Assembly: GCA_022497145.1 (NCBI GenBank)
Contig: MU385856.1
Span: forward strand, 682,001-746,000
Direction: 5' to 3'
From: Rostrohypoxylon terebratum
Taxonomy: Eukaryota; Ascomycota; Sordariomycetes; Xylariales; Hypoxylaceae
Length of the DNA: 64,000 nt
Shown here one piece after another: positions 1 through 13,777 of this stretch; within the stretch, counting starts at the first letter, position 1, and each line of letters starts with the position of its first letter. The position numbers and the translations under genes are program-made. The notes below the pieces were generated by a model. It was not told the origin of the DNA. It saw only the letters and a program-made list of their open reading frames with translations, and searched no databases.

Positions 1-937
1 GCCTCCTGCTGCTAGGTGCCGTACCCGAAAATGGCGCTATATCGTACCACTAGTGACATCTCGCAGGTCCCCGACTCGCCAGGTCTCGCCTTAATACAGA
101 TCAATCAAATCAGATCGCCTTATTGTTATTAAAGGCTTGCTACGCCCGTAGGACTTTAATATATAGATCTCGTGGATTGGAAGGAATAACAAAATTTTAC
201 TTTTTATTTCTTTCATCTTTCTCTTGCCCTCGTTCAAGTCGTGTGAAGACGTACCAAATTTCGAACGATTGCAAATGAGCCACGACGCCACCTCAGTTTC
301 ACTTATAATGACCTCGTATAACCCCAAAATTCATGATCATGGAATAATTGATTCTCCTCAAACCATTCGAAACTCAACCCTTCAACTTCTAGAGGTTCGA
401 TTCCCAAGCTTCCCTATAGCAAACATCGAGATACAGAGATATAGACAACAGCGAGCGCGGAGCCAGCTAGCCACGGAATAACAGGTAGGCCAGCTTTGTT
501 CCCTTTTAGATCCTTTCCATCCGTTCCCTCCGGTATAACAAAAAGAGTCTTGTTGAACTCCGTTTCCCGTCTGGCCGATCCGTTGATATATATAAAAAAA
601 ACCATGAGATCGAGAAGGACGTATCCCCTAGCCCTTTACATGCATTCCGAATGTACAAATAAAATGAAGGTACGTATGCGTCATCCATCGTTGGCAGAAT
701 AGCAAAACCGTCGCTTTCGTTCCCCTCGTTCCCCGTCTTAAGGATAAATACTACAACGATGTAAGTAAATGTACGTATATATCAACCAAATCGCCAGCAC
801 AAATATATAGTACGAGTCGGCACATCCACCATAGGATGGTATTTCGATTGCATGAGATCAGTCCTCATGCAAGTCTGGCCCTTGTCTCATCATATACTGG
901 ATCAGGTGCAGGAAGCGGACACCTCAATCCGGCAATC
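1..937. other. 3' flank of the transcription factor, no gene seen
   Basis: I see no supported gene here. The short open frames lack recognisable domains and most overlap on opposite strands. This stretch is probably the 3' untranslated and intergenic sequence downstream of the minus-strand Zn2Cys6 gene. Confidence 0.6.
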
Positions 938-3900
938 TCATCGGCCTCCTCTCCGTAGGCCTAGTCCGGCTCCCGGAGTATGGACGCCAGGACTAAACAT
1001 TCCGAACCCATCTACACCGCCTAAACCACCCAGGTCTTGGCCAATCTCTGGCGGCTCCATATTGAATGGCATAAACCATGCAGAAGAGGGCTCAGCAACA
1101 AACCCACCGGGCAAGCCATCGTGATGGTTACTTGGTCCCTCTCCCGAGCCTCCATTCGAACCATTCGCGTGATGGCCCCTGTTAGGATTATTACCATTCC
1201 CGGCAAGCGCATCCCAATCCATGATCGCCTCCGGGCCGCTGATTGTCGAAGGGTCTAGTCCACCATATGCGTTAAATACAAGCTGTCGATCAAGCTGTGG
1301 CAGCATTCCCGCAGAGTTATTTGAGAGGGAGAGGGAAAGCAGGTCTGGGTTGTAAAACCCATGGTGCTGGTGGCCATGGCCGTGCTGGAATCCGCCGACG
1401 GTAACAGGGCTAATAGGCGACAGGGCGTGATAGTTCGCTGCTGGATTCTGTGAGCGTCCATGTGCGAGATTGGGATTGAAGGAGATAGGCCCACTATTTT
1501 GCCCGTTTAGACGGTAATTTCGCTGCGCCTGTACTCTTTGCTGCTGCGCCTGCTGGATGCGCTGGATATGATCGGGAATGCCGCCAGCGTTGAGATCGGT
1601 AAGCAGTGGCTCGAGTTGTTGCTGTTCGCCACGTGACGAAATGCTACCTTTCTTCGCTATCGACTTCCGCTTCATCAAGGGCGGCCTGTTTGACCCGTTA
1701 TTTTCACGCACTTCACCGGTACTTTGTGGCGGAGAGAGCTGCGTGAAGAACTCTTCGACAGTGTGCAGCTCCGCCTTCTGCTCTAGGACCGCGTCTTCGC
1801 CGGTTTCCTTCTTTTTGAAAGAAGCCGGCTCGACAAATTCTGGTTGGGATACGCCGTGCGGGTATCGGTCAAACCAATCTCCGTATTGGAAAATTGGTGA
1901 GGGTGTGGAGTTGTCATTAGCTGGTGTGCCTTGTCGCGCGGCATCAGCACACGTTTTGTACTGCTCGCGTAGGTTTTCCGCCATAAAGTGGAACATCCCC
2001 CAATATCGTTTCATTTTCGAGAGGAATTTCACATTTATCGCTAGGTTCTTCTTTGCCGAGACTTCCACGGCAGAATTCCCGGAGAATATACCGAATATAT
2101 GAACGGTACTCGATAAGAAAGCGCAGTAACCCACGAAAGGTGCCGTTATCATATAATGTTCTGCATCTTTTAGTAATTCGGATATCCTGTTGGCGGCAGC
2201 AAACGCTTTTGCTCCCGCCTGTGTAATGAATGTCTTCGGGACATCAGTATTCGACAGGCCGCCCGGGGAAGAAACAGCAAATCGATTCATAAACAAGACA
2301 TTTTGTTGTATCGATATGTGCAAAAACACAAATTGGTTAGCCATCCCTTCGGTTTGGTGTAAATGAAGGTTTTCGGCGCTGTATTTCAGCCCGTCGGGTA
2401 GGTTATCGGCAAAGTCTTCAGCTTGTTTCAGCAGGGCGGTATATTCAGAATCGGTTTCCCACATCGGTTGCTCATCTGTATCCTTTCCCCCTTGGTTCAA
2501 GAAATTTATTATTCTTCCCCATAGGGCAATGGCGCGCACCATATATGCTGCTACACCCATGTTGTCTTTAGCATCAGAGAGTTGGCTTTCGTCGGTCGGT
2601 ACTGGGTGGGGGACTTGTCCTTGCAAATCCTCGGTTGGCCCCGGCATATCGAGTTGGAAGAGTTTCTCCTTGATGGGCAGCTGGATCTTGACAGTCTCTT
2701 CCTTGATAAACATAGGCCGGTCTGTTCCCGATGAATTGAAACGGTCCATCAGAAAACAGGCCCACATTGTACGTCTTCGGATTTCGCGATCGATAAAACT
2801 GAGTTGTTTGGTGGGATTCAGCCGCATAGGATCATACTCTAGGTCTTTGTGCAACTGTAGCGCAAACGCCATGCGGGTAGCTTGGCCACCTAATGCCCAG
2901 CTCCTCCCTCCGTGGCAGGTACCGAATTCATGCAGACCGAGAAGCAGTAAGCAAGTCAGTATCGTAATATTGGGCCATTCATAACGTCTCGTCACGATAT
3001 CTCGAGCCGGTGCTGCCCATTCCTCTCCTCGAAGAAAGTTGTTTGTCATCGCAAACTTCGGGTGAGTAGAAAAGCGAGCAGAGATAGCGCAGACAGAAAG
3101 TACCAAGACCGGGGGCAAAGTGCCAGCTCTAGAGAGGACGATTAGCATCAAGTTACACAATCGAGAATAATATAAGCGAGGGATAAGGAAGCAGAGACGT
3201 ACTTAAGCTTCCTCATATAACTCGGCTTATGAAGGAGATGATAAGCCTGGCCGTAAATATTTTCAAAGAACACATCTGCTAGATGTTCTTGGACATCTTT
3301 AGGCGGTAGTGCCTCAGCACCTTCGTACAACAGCTTACTCTCCTCGGCTTCTTGCACTTGCAACGAGGTAGGTTTTCCAGAGCCTTCAATCCTAGCCTTA
3401 GGGCCATTCCTCGCCCAATGATCTAATTCTGCGCCGAAGGCTTCTTCTGCCCCTCGCTTTTTCGTCGTCTGTTTTCCTGTGGGTAAGGTTCCGGGGATAG
3501 CGGGTTTCACCACGCCCCGGACAACGTTAGCGGCCGACGCATCTTGCTCTGACTTAGGTACGAGCTTAATGATCCGGTCCTCCATCCTCTTTAATCGTTT
3601 ATCCAACATTGCCATGTAGTCGGTCCTCGGAGCTGCCTTCCTCGTAGTGACTTTATATACACAAGGGATCCGGGATCGAAGACAATGTTTGCACGCCGGC
3701 TTCTCGCCTGAACAACGTATTTTCTTCCTCCGACACGCAATGCAAGCTAGGGGCAATCTTTTTCTTTCCTTCCCTGCTTTAGTCTTCAGCTCACTCCATG
3801 CTGGTGCGGGATCGGATTTATTCTCCTTCAGCTTTCCTCCTCCAAGGTCAGTACCGTCACTAGGGCCACCTGTTAAGCCAAACTCATCCGACATATTATC

Positions 3901-4359
3901 TTCTAGGGAGTTAGTGCCGATATGCGCGCTCTCTTGGCTTCCATCCTCGGACTCATCAATACTGCGCTGCCTGTTTTGTTGTGAAGGGTCAATCATGGTA
4001 TAAATGGTGCTGTGAGGCCCCGAGGCGGTGGAGCCCTTTCGGTCACCAATCGACGAGATTGACCCATGACCGGGTGTGGCAAACAACTCATTCGAATGCT
4101 CCTCCAAGTCGATCATTTGTCCGGCCTCGGTCATTTCCTGGAAAGGAAAATGGAAGTCAGGAAATTGAGAGGTGTCGATCAGGCTGTGTGAGGCGGCATC
4201 ATTCGAGAGCGCATCGTGGTGGCTGTCTAAAGAAAATCCATTTAGGTCCGCCGAATCAATCGGATTGAGCTGAGATTCCGATTTAACAATAGGTTGCGAG
4301 CCATCGATATCCGCGGATGGGAAGGACTGAACACTAAGGTGAGATTGACTAGGTGACAT
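938..4359 (-). CDS. Zn2Cys6 fungal-specific transcription factor
   Basis: Probable nuclear sequence-specific transcription regulator. Two exons are seen (4359-3203 and 3128-938) around a 74 nt intron with donor GTACGT, branch-like GCTAATC and acceptor CTCTAG, giving 1115 residues. A textbook Zn2Cys6 cluster spans Cys206, 209, 216, 223, 226 and 233 (spacing C-x2-C-x6-C-x6-C-x2-C-x6-C). It is preceded by basic KERKRLP and followed by a short helical stretch (MLDKRLKRMEDRI) that may dimerise. The N-terminal 200 residues are acidic and Ser-rich. The fungal_trans middle region starts near the exon junction: a GGRSW motif, then REIRRRTMWACFLMDRF. The C-terminal 450 residues are low complexity, rich in Asn, Gly, His and Pro. 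I do not recognise the orthologue, so its target pathway is unknown. The ATG has no in-frame rival upstream that adds conserved sequence. Confidence 0.9.
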
Positions 4360-5227
4360 TTCGGGGGTTGTGTAGCCCTCTTCAATCGTGGAAGAGGGAA
4401 GGGATCAACAGCGCCCAGAGCTACTCTCAACAGTATCTAAGGTCTGGCAGCGTCTTTTGCAAGTTTTGGTATTATTTTACAGAAGGCTGAATGCGATCAA
4501 TTCGAGACTCAGCCCCGCGCGCGCGACCGGATATTTTGGACGTCGCTCTCAGCCGGTCGTGGTATGAGAGAGCAGAAACGCCAGCGCCGTGTGAGAAAGT
4601 ATCATGACAAATGGAAAGGCAATGCGAAGGAAGATCCTCCGTTGTAGATAGAAAAGGAATCCGGGGGGTTGTTGTAAAGAAGTTGTCTACATTCGACAAC
4701 GAGTGGCGCTGGGGGTGGAAAAAGATGGTAAGGTTAAGTTAGGTAGTGTAACGGGGTGCGCGCCGGTTAGATAAACGTCCACAGGTTCAAGGTTCTTGAC
4801 ATCAACCTTGGAACCTTGGGAAAGCACCTGCATCTATTTTTTTCTAAGAGAGAGAACGACCAGAAGTCCACAGATTGGAAACCGCTTCTCCTGCAAACCT
4901 TCGGTGGAACACCATGTGTGTTCGGGCCATCATTGTGGGGTAATAACGCTAGCCAGTATGGTTTAAGCTGATGGAGAACGGTGGGTACAAGATGGATACT
5001 AGATGGAGTGGAGATTACTGGGTGTTCGGGTAGGATGGAAGGTTGGAAGGCGGTACGTACTGTAACGATTACCAGCATTAACCACGAGGCAAGCTGTTAG
5101 AGATGTACATCTCACAAACAGACTGATACAGATGATGCAGACGACGCAGACGATAAAAAACGGAGTTGGTCGTATTCGGACAGCGGAGTGTTACTCTTAC
5201 GAACAAGCTATCACTCTTAATAATCTA

Positions 5228-5311
5228 CATAGTAGTATACACATAATGACGATTCTTTTAAAAACGGTTCTTTGAGTAATCTCTTAGGCATTATGTATGC
5301 TGTATACTATG
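5228..5311. repeat. Imperfect inverted repeat (hairpin)
   Basis: The left arm (5228-5248, CATAGTAGTATACACATAATG in part) matches the reverse complement of the right arm (5289-5311) with a few small gaps, around a loop of about 40 nt. It could be a degraded transposon end pair or a chance AT-rich hairpin. Confidence 0.4.
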
Positions 5312-6150
5312 TACTACTTATGTAGGAAGACATTTGGCGCTGGAAACACTGAACACTATGGCATCCATGGATATAGTACTATGGGAAAGTCAATGCTACC
5401 CGCCTGATTGGTGGATAGTTGGGACTTTACCCTGAGATCCTAACTCCATACAGCAATGATATACCTAGACTCTTCTAGCCATGCATTTCTGTGGTGCTCA
5501 TCCACCCAGCCACTAAGCCTTGCTGAGGATCTGTTGAAATCTGTTGAAGACAGCGAACCTGCTAGAGTGGGTCTCAAGTTATACATAGTATGTGAGTTGT
5601 ATCTTGGAAATACGTAGTAATTGATATCTCACCGAGTGACCATCTCATTAGAAATCGAACACGGTTCAGAAAATAAGAGATTGCAAGTTCTGACTAGGAA
5701 ATTTGTCCACAATCAAAAGATCTGATGTTCTCGAATTGCTTTTAATGTTGATGAGTAATTGTTATCAATGCCGAGTTTGCGCCGTCTACCTAGGCTGGGT
5801 ATGTACCTTTGATTTTGTAGTGTACTGTACCTTAGCCAGGCCAAGGTGCGCAATTGGCAATTGGTATTAGCTTATTCATCCTCTAAAATCAATTTGATCT
5901 CTAGGGTCTATTGAAAAGTGGAGATACTGATCCAGCTTTCATTGCAAGTCGCGGGGTGACCCACTTGATGCATGTGTTAGTTACATGGCGATCTTCCAGC
6001 TAACACAGCTGTAAGCTGGGGAAGAACCTTAAGGGGAAGAATATTGAATTCGTCTATCATTCATCGATGATCCATGGATGGACCCCCCCATATTGTATTG
6101 TGTAGTGTATGATTAGTTATGATTAATATGAACTATGAGTATGTAGGTAG

Positions 6151-6420
6151 GTACTAGCTACTACGCAAAGCTCGCCCTTATAATACCTTAACGGGCACTG
6201 CGCTTTAATTAGCTAAATTGCAGGTTATTAGCAAAATGCCTTTCTAAGAAAATCAGATATGTAAATAAGCTATTTGCCAAAATTCTCTACTGTTAGGATA
6301 ATATTTGAAATATATAAGGAAATATTAATATCATTAGGTATTTTGCTAATTACCTGCAATTTAACTAATTAAAGTGCAGTACCCGTTAAGGTACGAGGGC
6401 GAGCTTTACGTAGCCAGTAC
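6151..6420. mobile_element. MITE-like element with long terminal inverted repeats
   Basis: The left arm (6151-6240) and right arm (6337-6420, read in reverse complement) align over about 85 bp with roughly 85% identity by eye. Shared blocks include AAAGCTCGCCCT, ACCTTAACGGG, TTTAATTAG, AAATTGCAGG and ATTAGCAAAAT. The internal segment is about 96 bp, AT-rich and noncoding. Each arm reads GTACTRGCTAC at its outer end, so a TA target duplication inside GTAC is possible, but its limits are ambiguous because TA is palindromic. Size, lack of coding capacity and paired arms fit a non-autonomous DNA transposon. I noticed no second copy in this window. Confidence 0.8.
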
Positions 6421-9400
6421 TGATACTACGCTTCTTTTCACATCTCGTGATATTTGTACACATGTAAGGGGCGAATTCTATTGAGACTTGATGAGCTAGC
6501 TATGCGAACTGGGAATTGTCTACATGTCAAGTCTCCATAGTGGTATCTAGTGTCTTTGACTAGAATTCAACACAGTAGTAACAAGCGACTCATCAGTCAC
6601 TTGGGAAACTTCCTCAATCCTTTTCGACTTACAAGTCTGACACTAATTCCTAACGGCCTCGTGACACGATAAAGTCCCCAAGATCAATTCATTCCGACCA
6701 TTCATAGACGATCCCGAGGTCTAGGCAACCAGCTCGTTGGGAGATATTTATACATAGGTTGGTAACATCTAAGTATGAGCGGACATAATCACCAAACTCG
6801 TTCCGAAGCTCCAACATAACTGATATGAAGCACCCCTCAGGGTCAACTACAATACCGGCCGCATTCATTGCTCAGGAACTTCAGGTCCATCGATGGAATC
6901 CATGGATAGGTATCAATTTCATCACGCTGCATTGGCACATGCCCTTGGGTAATTCCGTAGAGGGAATTTCACGCCAACATTTGACGTCATAGTATGAGAT
7001 GAAAATTGATGAGCTGTTTTAAAAAAGCGCCTTAGACGAGGTATGATGCTCAGCTGGTTGGTTAAAACGGGTTGAAAAGGAAGAGACCTTATTGATTATG
7101 GATGTATAGAAAAGGAAAATAGTGGAACCCTCAACCTGGGATGTGACCCTAGTACCTACCTAGTAGTGCAATACATACCTAGGTCCTAGGACCTACCTAG
7201 GTAACTAAGGTAAGTATATGTAGGTATGTATTGTACCTCCTTGTGTATCTACGCCAGCTACATTAGCTACACAAAGCTACACGGCGCTAGATACACTCTT
7301 AGAGCCTCTGGGGTATCATTAGCGTGTGGAGACAATGCCATTCTTGGCATCTTATAGCTTCCTGTTGGCTTGCTCAGGTAGGTCAGCACGCACGACTTGC
7401 ATCTCGAGACTGCGCTTGCAGAAAGAGGGTGCAGGAATTCTTCAAGCATGGACGGTGATATACTACTGTGTTTGGGTTGTTTGGGTAGGTACCTGCCTAG
7501 GTCCTAGGTCCTATGTAAGTGGTTTGTACGATACAAAATCCCCCTCAGTTGCCTTACGCTGCTTCACGTTCATCATGGATGTTGCTTGCTGATTGCTTGC
7601 CTGGCCCTGGAGTAGAAATAATAGGGCGCGTTATTTTTTGCTCGTTGCATGATGAATGCATTGCCTACATAGGTGATTAGAGGGTTAAGGTGACAGTTTG
7701 GAGATATCGAAAAATCTATTCTCGACGTATTGTTGTATTATTCGCGCCTCAACATGCGCGTGGGGGATCGAATCGAGTAGCAATGGCCGTATGTCCTATG
7801 TTATACGCCAGTATATCTGTAGGTCTGTAGGTCTGTAGGTAGGTAGGTAGGCATGTTGTATGTATGTTGTACGAGCGCACGAGTGGTGTGTCCCGTCACC
7901 CGCCACGAAATCAATCGGACATTTTCAGATCCCAGAAGACCCTAGCAGCCTAGGAAGTGAGGGTTTAGTTAGGAATTTTGTCATGTATGTACGTGATATG
8001 ATTGGTTACGCTTGCCCACGCAAGGGGAGGCGTGGCTTAAGAGCAAGGAAAATTTCAGGGATCAAGCAGTTACTGCACAAGATGTATTGAGAAGTGGGGT
8101 GGAAGCTTGTAATTCTTGGAATTATCATTGGACTTCATGCTCTTTCTCTCGGCCATAAAAATGACCGGAAGTCAATTACAATGACCACGCGGTTGACGAA
8201 TTGCGCTTACCTCCATTGCGTGCATACACCGCGCATTCTTCGACAAGGGGGCTGGGGGGTTCCCTTTCGAATGCTCCTTCTTTCTCTTTAAGCTTCAAGC
8301 TTGAAGCTCCTTCAAAGCCTTCAAAGCCTTCAAACCCCTTCTAATTCATATTCACTTAAGTCCATAAACAGAAAACATCGAAACTCAATCAGTCAGTGCT
8401 AACCTTGAAGCTTTACTAGTCGGCGAACATTCTTACCTACTACTATCATAAACCAATTCCTATCTAATAGTACCTACTATCAATCAATCCCATCACTTCG
8501 TATTCATCCTTCCCATCCTTCCCATCGTCAATTTGCCCCTTACGGACCATGCCAAATCAATTATGATATGCAGAAATAAGAATGTCAGCAACAACTAAGC
8601 TCATGACGAGTGACTTACAAGATCCTGAAGCTCCTCGGGCTCCTGAAGTTCCTAAGATATCTCGATTTCTCGATTATTTTACATTAGGTACAGCCTACAG
8701 AAAAATGCGCTTTTCTCCGTGCCCAAATCACACTACTCATGTCGTCCTACCTAGTACCTCCTACCCACTGGCATATAGACCCATAGGCCAGTGAGAGAAA
8801 TCCCGGACAGCCCGGTGCCCTACAGGAGAGTGATATTCGGATGCAAAGGCAACCATACCTTTTCCGTAGATCGTTCAGCGCGGCAGGACCCCAATGTTAC
8901 AATGGTACTCGATAACTACTGCGTAGGTACTATTACCTACCTAGTATACTCTAATACTCTACCTGCTACTAGGCAGTAGACAGTGGTACTAGACACGCCG
9001 GACACTCCAGGCACGCTCGACAAGACACATCCCGTCGCAGATCATGATGTAGTACCAGTACAGCGGCCTGACCAAGAGATTACGAAAATCATCTTGTTCC
9101 ATGATCGAACCGAATCTCGCGGTCTCATTGATCAACCTGTAACAGCGGAGAAACAATCGTACAAGGGAGGGTAGAGCTGATGAAAATTTCTCTTGCTCGA
9201 ATTTGGCCATGCATATATGAGACCCGCTCACTCATATCCAGCTCTATCTACACATAACATGCATAACATGGCACGGGAGGGGAGAGGCGTCGCTCACAGA
9301 GCAACGGGGCCAGCAGCTAGATAAGATTGGCTGAATCTGGCTGAATCGAGCTGACAGAAGTTGTTTCAATTGTCCTAGAGCGATATTTTCGACGAAATTG

Positions 9401-12400
9401 GGCTTGAAGCATTTCCTATTTGGAGATCTACCTTCCGATTAGCCTTGCCCATCATGTCAATATATCGTTTCGCTCATCTATGGTAATTTCCGGGCAAAAA
9501 TCTGCATCATGGCTTATCTGCAAGAAGGTTACCGCAAAGCCGCATGACAGGCCTCACGTCTCGCGCTTTATATTACCCCCAGAAAAAAGAGTGTTGCATC
9601 CGCCAGAGCGAGCAAGTCCCGCGAGACCTTATTTCGCTCGTCTACCAGCTTTTCTTTTTCTATTCTCTTTTTTAAGAAAAATTCTCTCTGCCTAGCACTA
9701 CGCGCGCCAGCTTGGTTTGTTATGTCGATCAGCTGTATCGACAAACCTTCTACCACCACGGGGGCGACCTCATGCACATCTCGGAATGTTACCATACATC
9801 TTCTTGACTTGGCTTGGCCACCCCCGGACCCGCTAGAATCCTACTATAATGTTCTATTCAAGGGTGGCGAAATCGGCCTCTATCTTGACTAGATATCATC
9901 CATTACCTAGGTACATATCATACATACATACCTACCTACATACTGCTACGCTCATACATCCAATACATACCTGCCAGCTCACTCATACCAGAATTTCCTT
10001 TTGTCTTGCCGAAGAGATGCATTTATTTTCATTCGAAAGAGGTTCCTCAACAGATTTCGTTTACAGTTCCGGACCATCGCTAGACGTATCATTGTTGACC
10101 GTTAGTAGCATGGAACCTACCAACCGGAGGTCATCTGTGGTTAAGAACTGCAAGGAACAGTCACCTCAACGGTACGAGACGTCAACTTCTCATGTAACAC
10201 CTTGAGTTTTGTGAGCTTTGCGCGTCTTTGACGCTTTACGCTTATCTATCCTAGAGTTTTGATGATGATCAAGCTTCCTGACGTGTTCCAAAGCGAGGCG
10301 AGATGCGCCCTGCGGTAAGGTCTCACTGCATTATGTATCTTTTGTCTCGATACCGAGACTCATCCACGGTACGATGTTACAGATGGTCTCGTGGCACATC
10401 TACCTAGTACTGCAGTGGACGCGGCCGAGAGAAAAATAGAAAGAAGAAAGTGAAAGAGTAAGAGAATAGAAAATAGAGAAGCATGCGACCGAGACATCAT
10501 CATACATACATAGGTACATCGACTCGGTCCGTTAAAGAAGCGACTCCAGCTATAGCCCAAAGGACACTGAAAGGAGGAGACCCCTGCACATCCACGGATT
10601 CCGCTTAATGTGGACAATACCTACCTACCTAGGACCTAAGTACTAGGTATGAATTTTACCGCCGTTCCCCATCTAGCTGCGCAGAACAGTTATGGAACAT
10701 TTCGAAATTCCCGACATATTTCAACTTATACCGGTTGTGGACCTCGGTAGCGAATTGGATATCATGGGAAAATAAAAACCCATCAAACCTTGGCGTTGCC
10801 AACGGTCTACCATTCTGGTGCCGCCGTGCAACCTACACTCTTCAAGCTCCAGCCTTGTCGTCGAAGGCGGATGGACACCTACCAGGGACAACCTACCAGC
10901 AGGCGATTACCTAACTTCTTGGAAGTCTCTCTTTCATCCAGTAGTTGCTTTATTCCCACAAAATAAGTTGTGGGTAAGCGCCGTACCTGTACCACAGTTG
11001 CCATGACTAGTTCGGTTCTCGTATGTAATAGTTCTCATGGGATTTTATATACCCGTATCGGAACAACTCCAACTGCTAGAGATAGAGAAGATAGAGTCTA
11101 CCCATCTCATGGCTCTATCCACTTAATCGGCCAGCTTCGGAAGCAGCATAACCTCCGACTACTTGATAGAGAAGAAGACAGTGTCCACATTATTCCATTA
11201 TATGGTAGAGTAATATGCGTATTATGCTGCCTACCTACCTACCCACCTACTATCCACATAGTATCATACTCAGGTAAGGACTAACCCAAAACAACTAATA
11301 TGCCTATATTTATATATAGTAACCGTCATATATCTTGTTGCTCACTAAGGGATCGACCAAATCACGCAACGGCTTACCTTCCCCAGACTACCAGACTTCC
11401 CAGGATGATACGAGAAGGGCGATACGGTAAAGCATGTAACGCACAGCTTTGCAATGACAAGAAAAAGAGGACTAGGTAGGTAGGTATGTAATATTTTAAT
11501 CTCCGTTACCTAAATTTTTTCTTCTGTGGTCTGTGCGACGTAGACCCTCGAGATGATGAGATCTGCGCTAGGTTAGGAGGTACCTAGGTGATCTCTGTAG
11601 TACGTTTATCCGTGCCAACCCTAGGCGTCCCCGAAGTCTCCTTGCCGGATGGACCTCGCCAGCGTAGTGCAGGAGATCTCATACTGTGCGGTAACACGGC
11701 ATTGTTTTGATACATCCAATGCCCTTCCCGTAGCTACCTTGAACGTAATGAAGAAAAGGAGAAAAATAAAAGGTCAGAGGAAAAGCACCAGTGATGCCCG
11801 CATGTGATCTGCTTGGTTGCTCATCTTGAGCCCCTCGAATAATCTTAGGTGAGTCGTGGGTGAATGTCCGTTTCTAGCACTATCACCGTAACGTGGGTAT
11901 AAGGGTTACTCGACGGCTACGCTGTGGCATGTCGACCTGCGGCCGAACACGACCGTGCCATCGAAAGCTCACCTAGAGTGAACCTCAGAGGGTATTACCG
12001 CTACCCATTATTCGGGCCATTTCACATCTTACCATCAGAGAAAGGCGCACCTAGATCGGGGCTAGAACTCGAGGGGAGGGTGTCACTGCCAGAGGTTGGA
12101 GCAAAACAAAGGGAGAGCGGGTTAACTTAGAAGCGCTGGGCCTTCCGCATCGCCATCTTTTTCTTCTCCGATCTGAGTTACTAGCTCAGATCTCGTAACA
12201 CTCGGGGGTTAGAGATACAGCGCGAAAAGGTAGATTCGACCGTCGTTTGCCGCCGACGCTCCTCCGGTGGCTGGGGCCCCCGGATCACCTTGGCACTGCA
12301 GCGTGCTCTCTCGTACGTTAGGTGGGTAATAGTGACGGGGTGACGAAATCATCGTCGCCTCCAAGAGCATGTTCATCAGGTTCTTGAGTAGGATCGATGG

Positions 12401-13777
12401 CGAGGAAGCACATGCGAAGAGAGAAGAGAAGGTAACGTGCTTAGCGAGCTTGAAGATAATGTTTCGTCCAAGCCTCCTTTTATTCATTCATTCAATCATC
12501 TGCCCCCGTCATCGTCCCCACGCCATCGCTCGCCACTTGCGGATATCGCACTCGCTACATTTCTTATAGGAGATGTGACAAACTCTGGAAAACAAAAAGA
12601 AAGAGGGAAAAAAAGCAATGACAGTTGTTTCCGTGACCGATGACGACGACGTGGCTGGCTGGTGTTTCAGCCCACAGCTGATCCCCCCCAATTTCAAGCT
12701 CGCAGCTAACGAATACCCGCCCGCCATCCCGTTACCGAGCTCACACGATACGCTCTATTGTGACGCCGTGGCTCCAGGGGAGGAAAGAAATACAGGACAC
12801 ACCGGACCTGTTTCTCCTCGGGTAGAGCCCCGTTACTGCTGCACAGGTCCAATATGCCACCGGCATAAATCACGTCCGGGCCATACCGACACCCACCACA
12901 CATACCACAAGACACGGACTGTAATACTGAGCATGTAATCTCTTACCGAGCGATGGTATGTACGTAGGTAAGTAAGTAGGTGACTTGACAAACATCGTAT
13001 CTTTGCTGCATCTTGACCCCTATTCCCTCTCTCCTTTGCTGGCTCGCCGATGATCTCTTGGTTCAGTTTAATGAACCGTGCTGCACCGCCGAGCATCTAG
13101 ACCTGGCAGGACTCTCTATAGAGATGTCGCAGTAGAAGGCCTTCCGGTAGTTACTTCACTCCCTCGGTACTTGATAACTGATGTAGATAGATGAACAAAA
13201 TCGGGTGAGATAGAATAGAATACCTACCTACCTAGACACTCTTCTCTTGTATAATTTGTACCGTGTTGGTCATGAATCGGAATGATAGTCCAGTGTGCTA
13301 CATCGTGATTCCGTCTCTTACGATGACCCTATGTCCATAATCTCGTCAACATCACAAAATCTCATGACAGATCACATAGAAAAGAAGTCATTGATTACAT
13401 CTTGAACTCGGAATGACAATTCATTAATTGAACTGGTATATGACACCGACAAATGTGCAGCATAACCTATCTGCGAATAAACAATGTTCAACCACGAAAC
13501 AACGCCAGCGGAACTGGAAAGGGTATCTTGGACCCAGGTGAATCAAACCTCACCCACTCTTCGAACGCCTTGCAATGCATTCCCGACGCCACTTGATGCC
13601 AATTCTCGATAGCCCAATTCTTCATGCCCCCCTCCCTTCCCCCCAAAGGTGAATATTCTATCGCTATTTCTCTTAAGCGATGGTTAGGATATGCATTATA
13701 TAGTTGCAATTATTTCCTAACCACCGCGAGAAATTTTTATAGCATATAATATTTATTGGTATTAAGATGCCTCGCTT

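Larger units (their letters stand above)
4360..13777. other. 9.4 kb gene-poor region
   Basis: No open frame here carries a recognisable domain, and I could not assemble a spliced gene. It holds the upstream region of the transcription factor (4360 to about 5100), an imperfect hairpin near 5230-5310 and the MITE at 6151-6420. It also has many short TAGGTAGG/CCTAGGTCC motifs (7160-7230, 7490-7517, 7815-7850, 10618-10650, 11470-11490), a perfect 18 bp palindrome at 8291-8308, and the 3' flank of separase. Small fast-evolving genes or noncoding RNAs cannot be excluded. Confidence 0.55.

Noticed and set aside
1578..2102. 174-codon plus-strand frame
   Set aside because: It is antisense to the transcription factor coding exon and has no domain.
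9849..10205. 118-codon frame in the gene-poor block
   Set aside because: No domain, and its start is made of TACATACATACC-type simple sequence.
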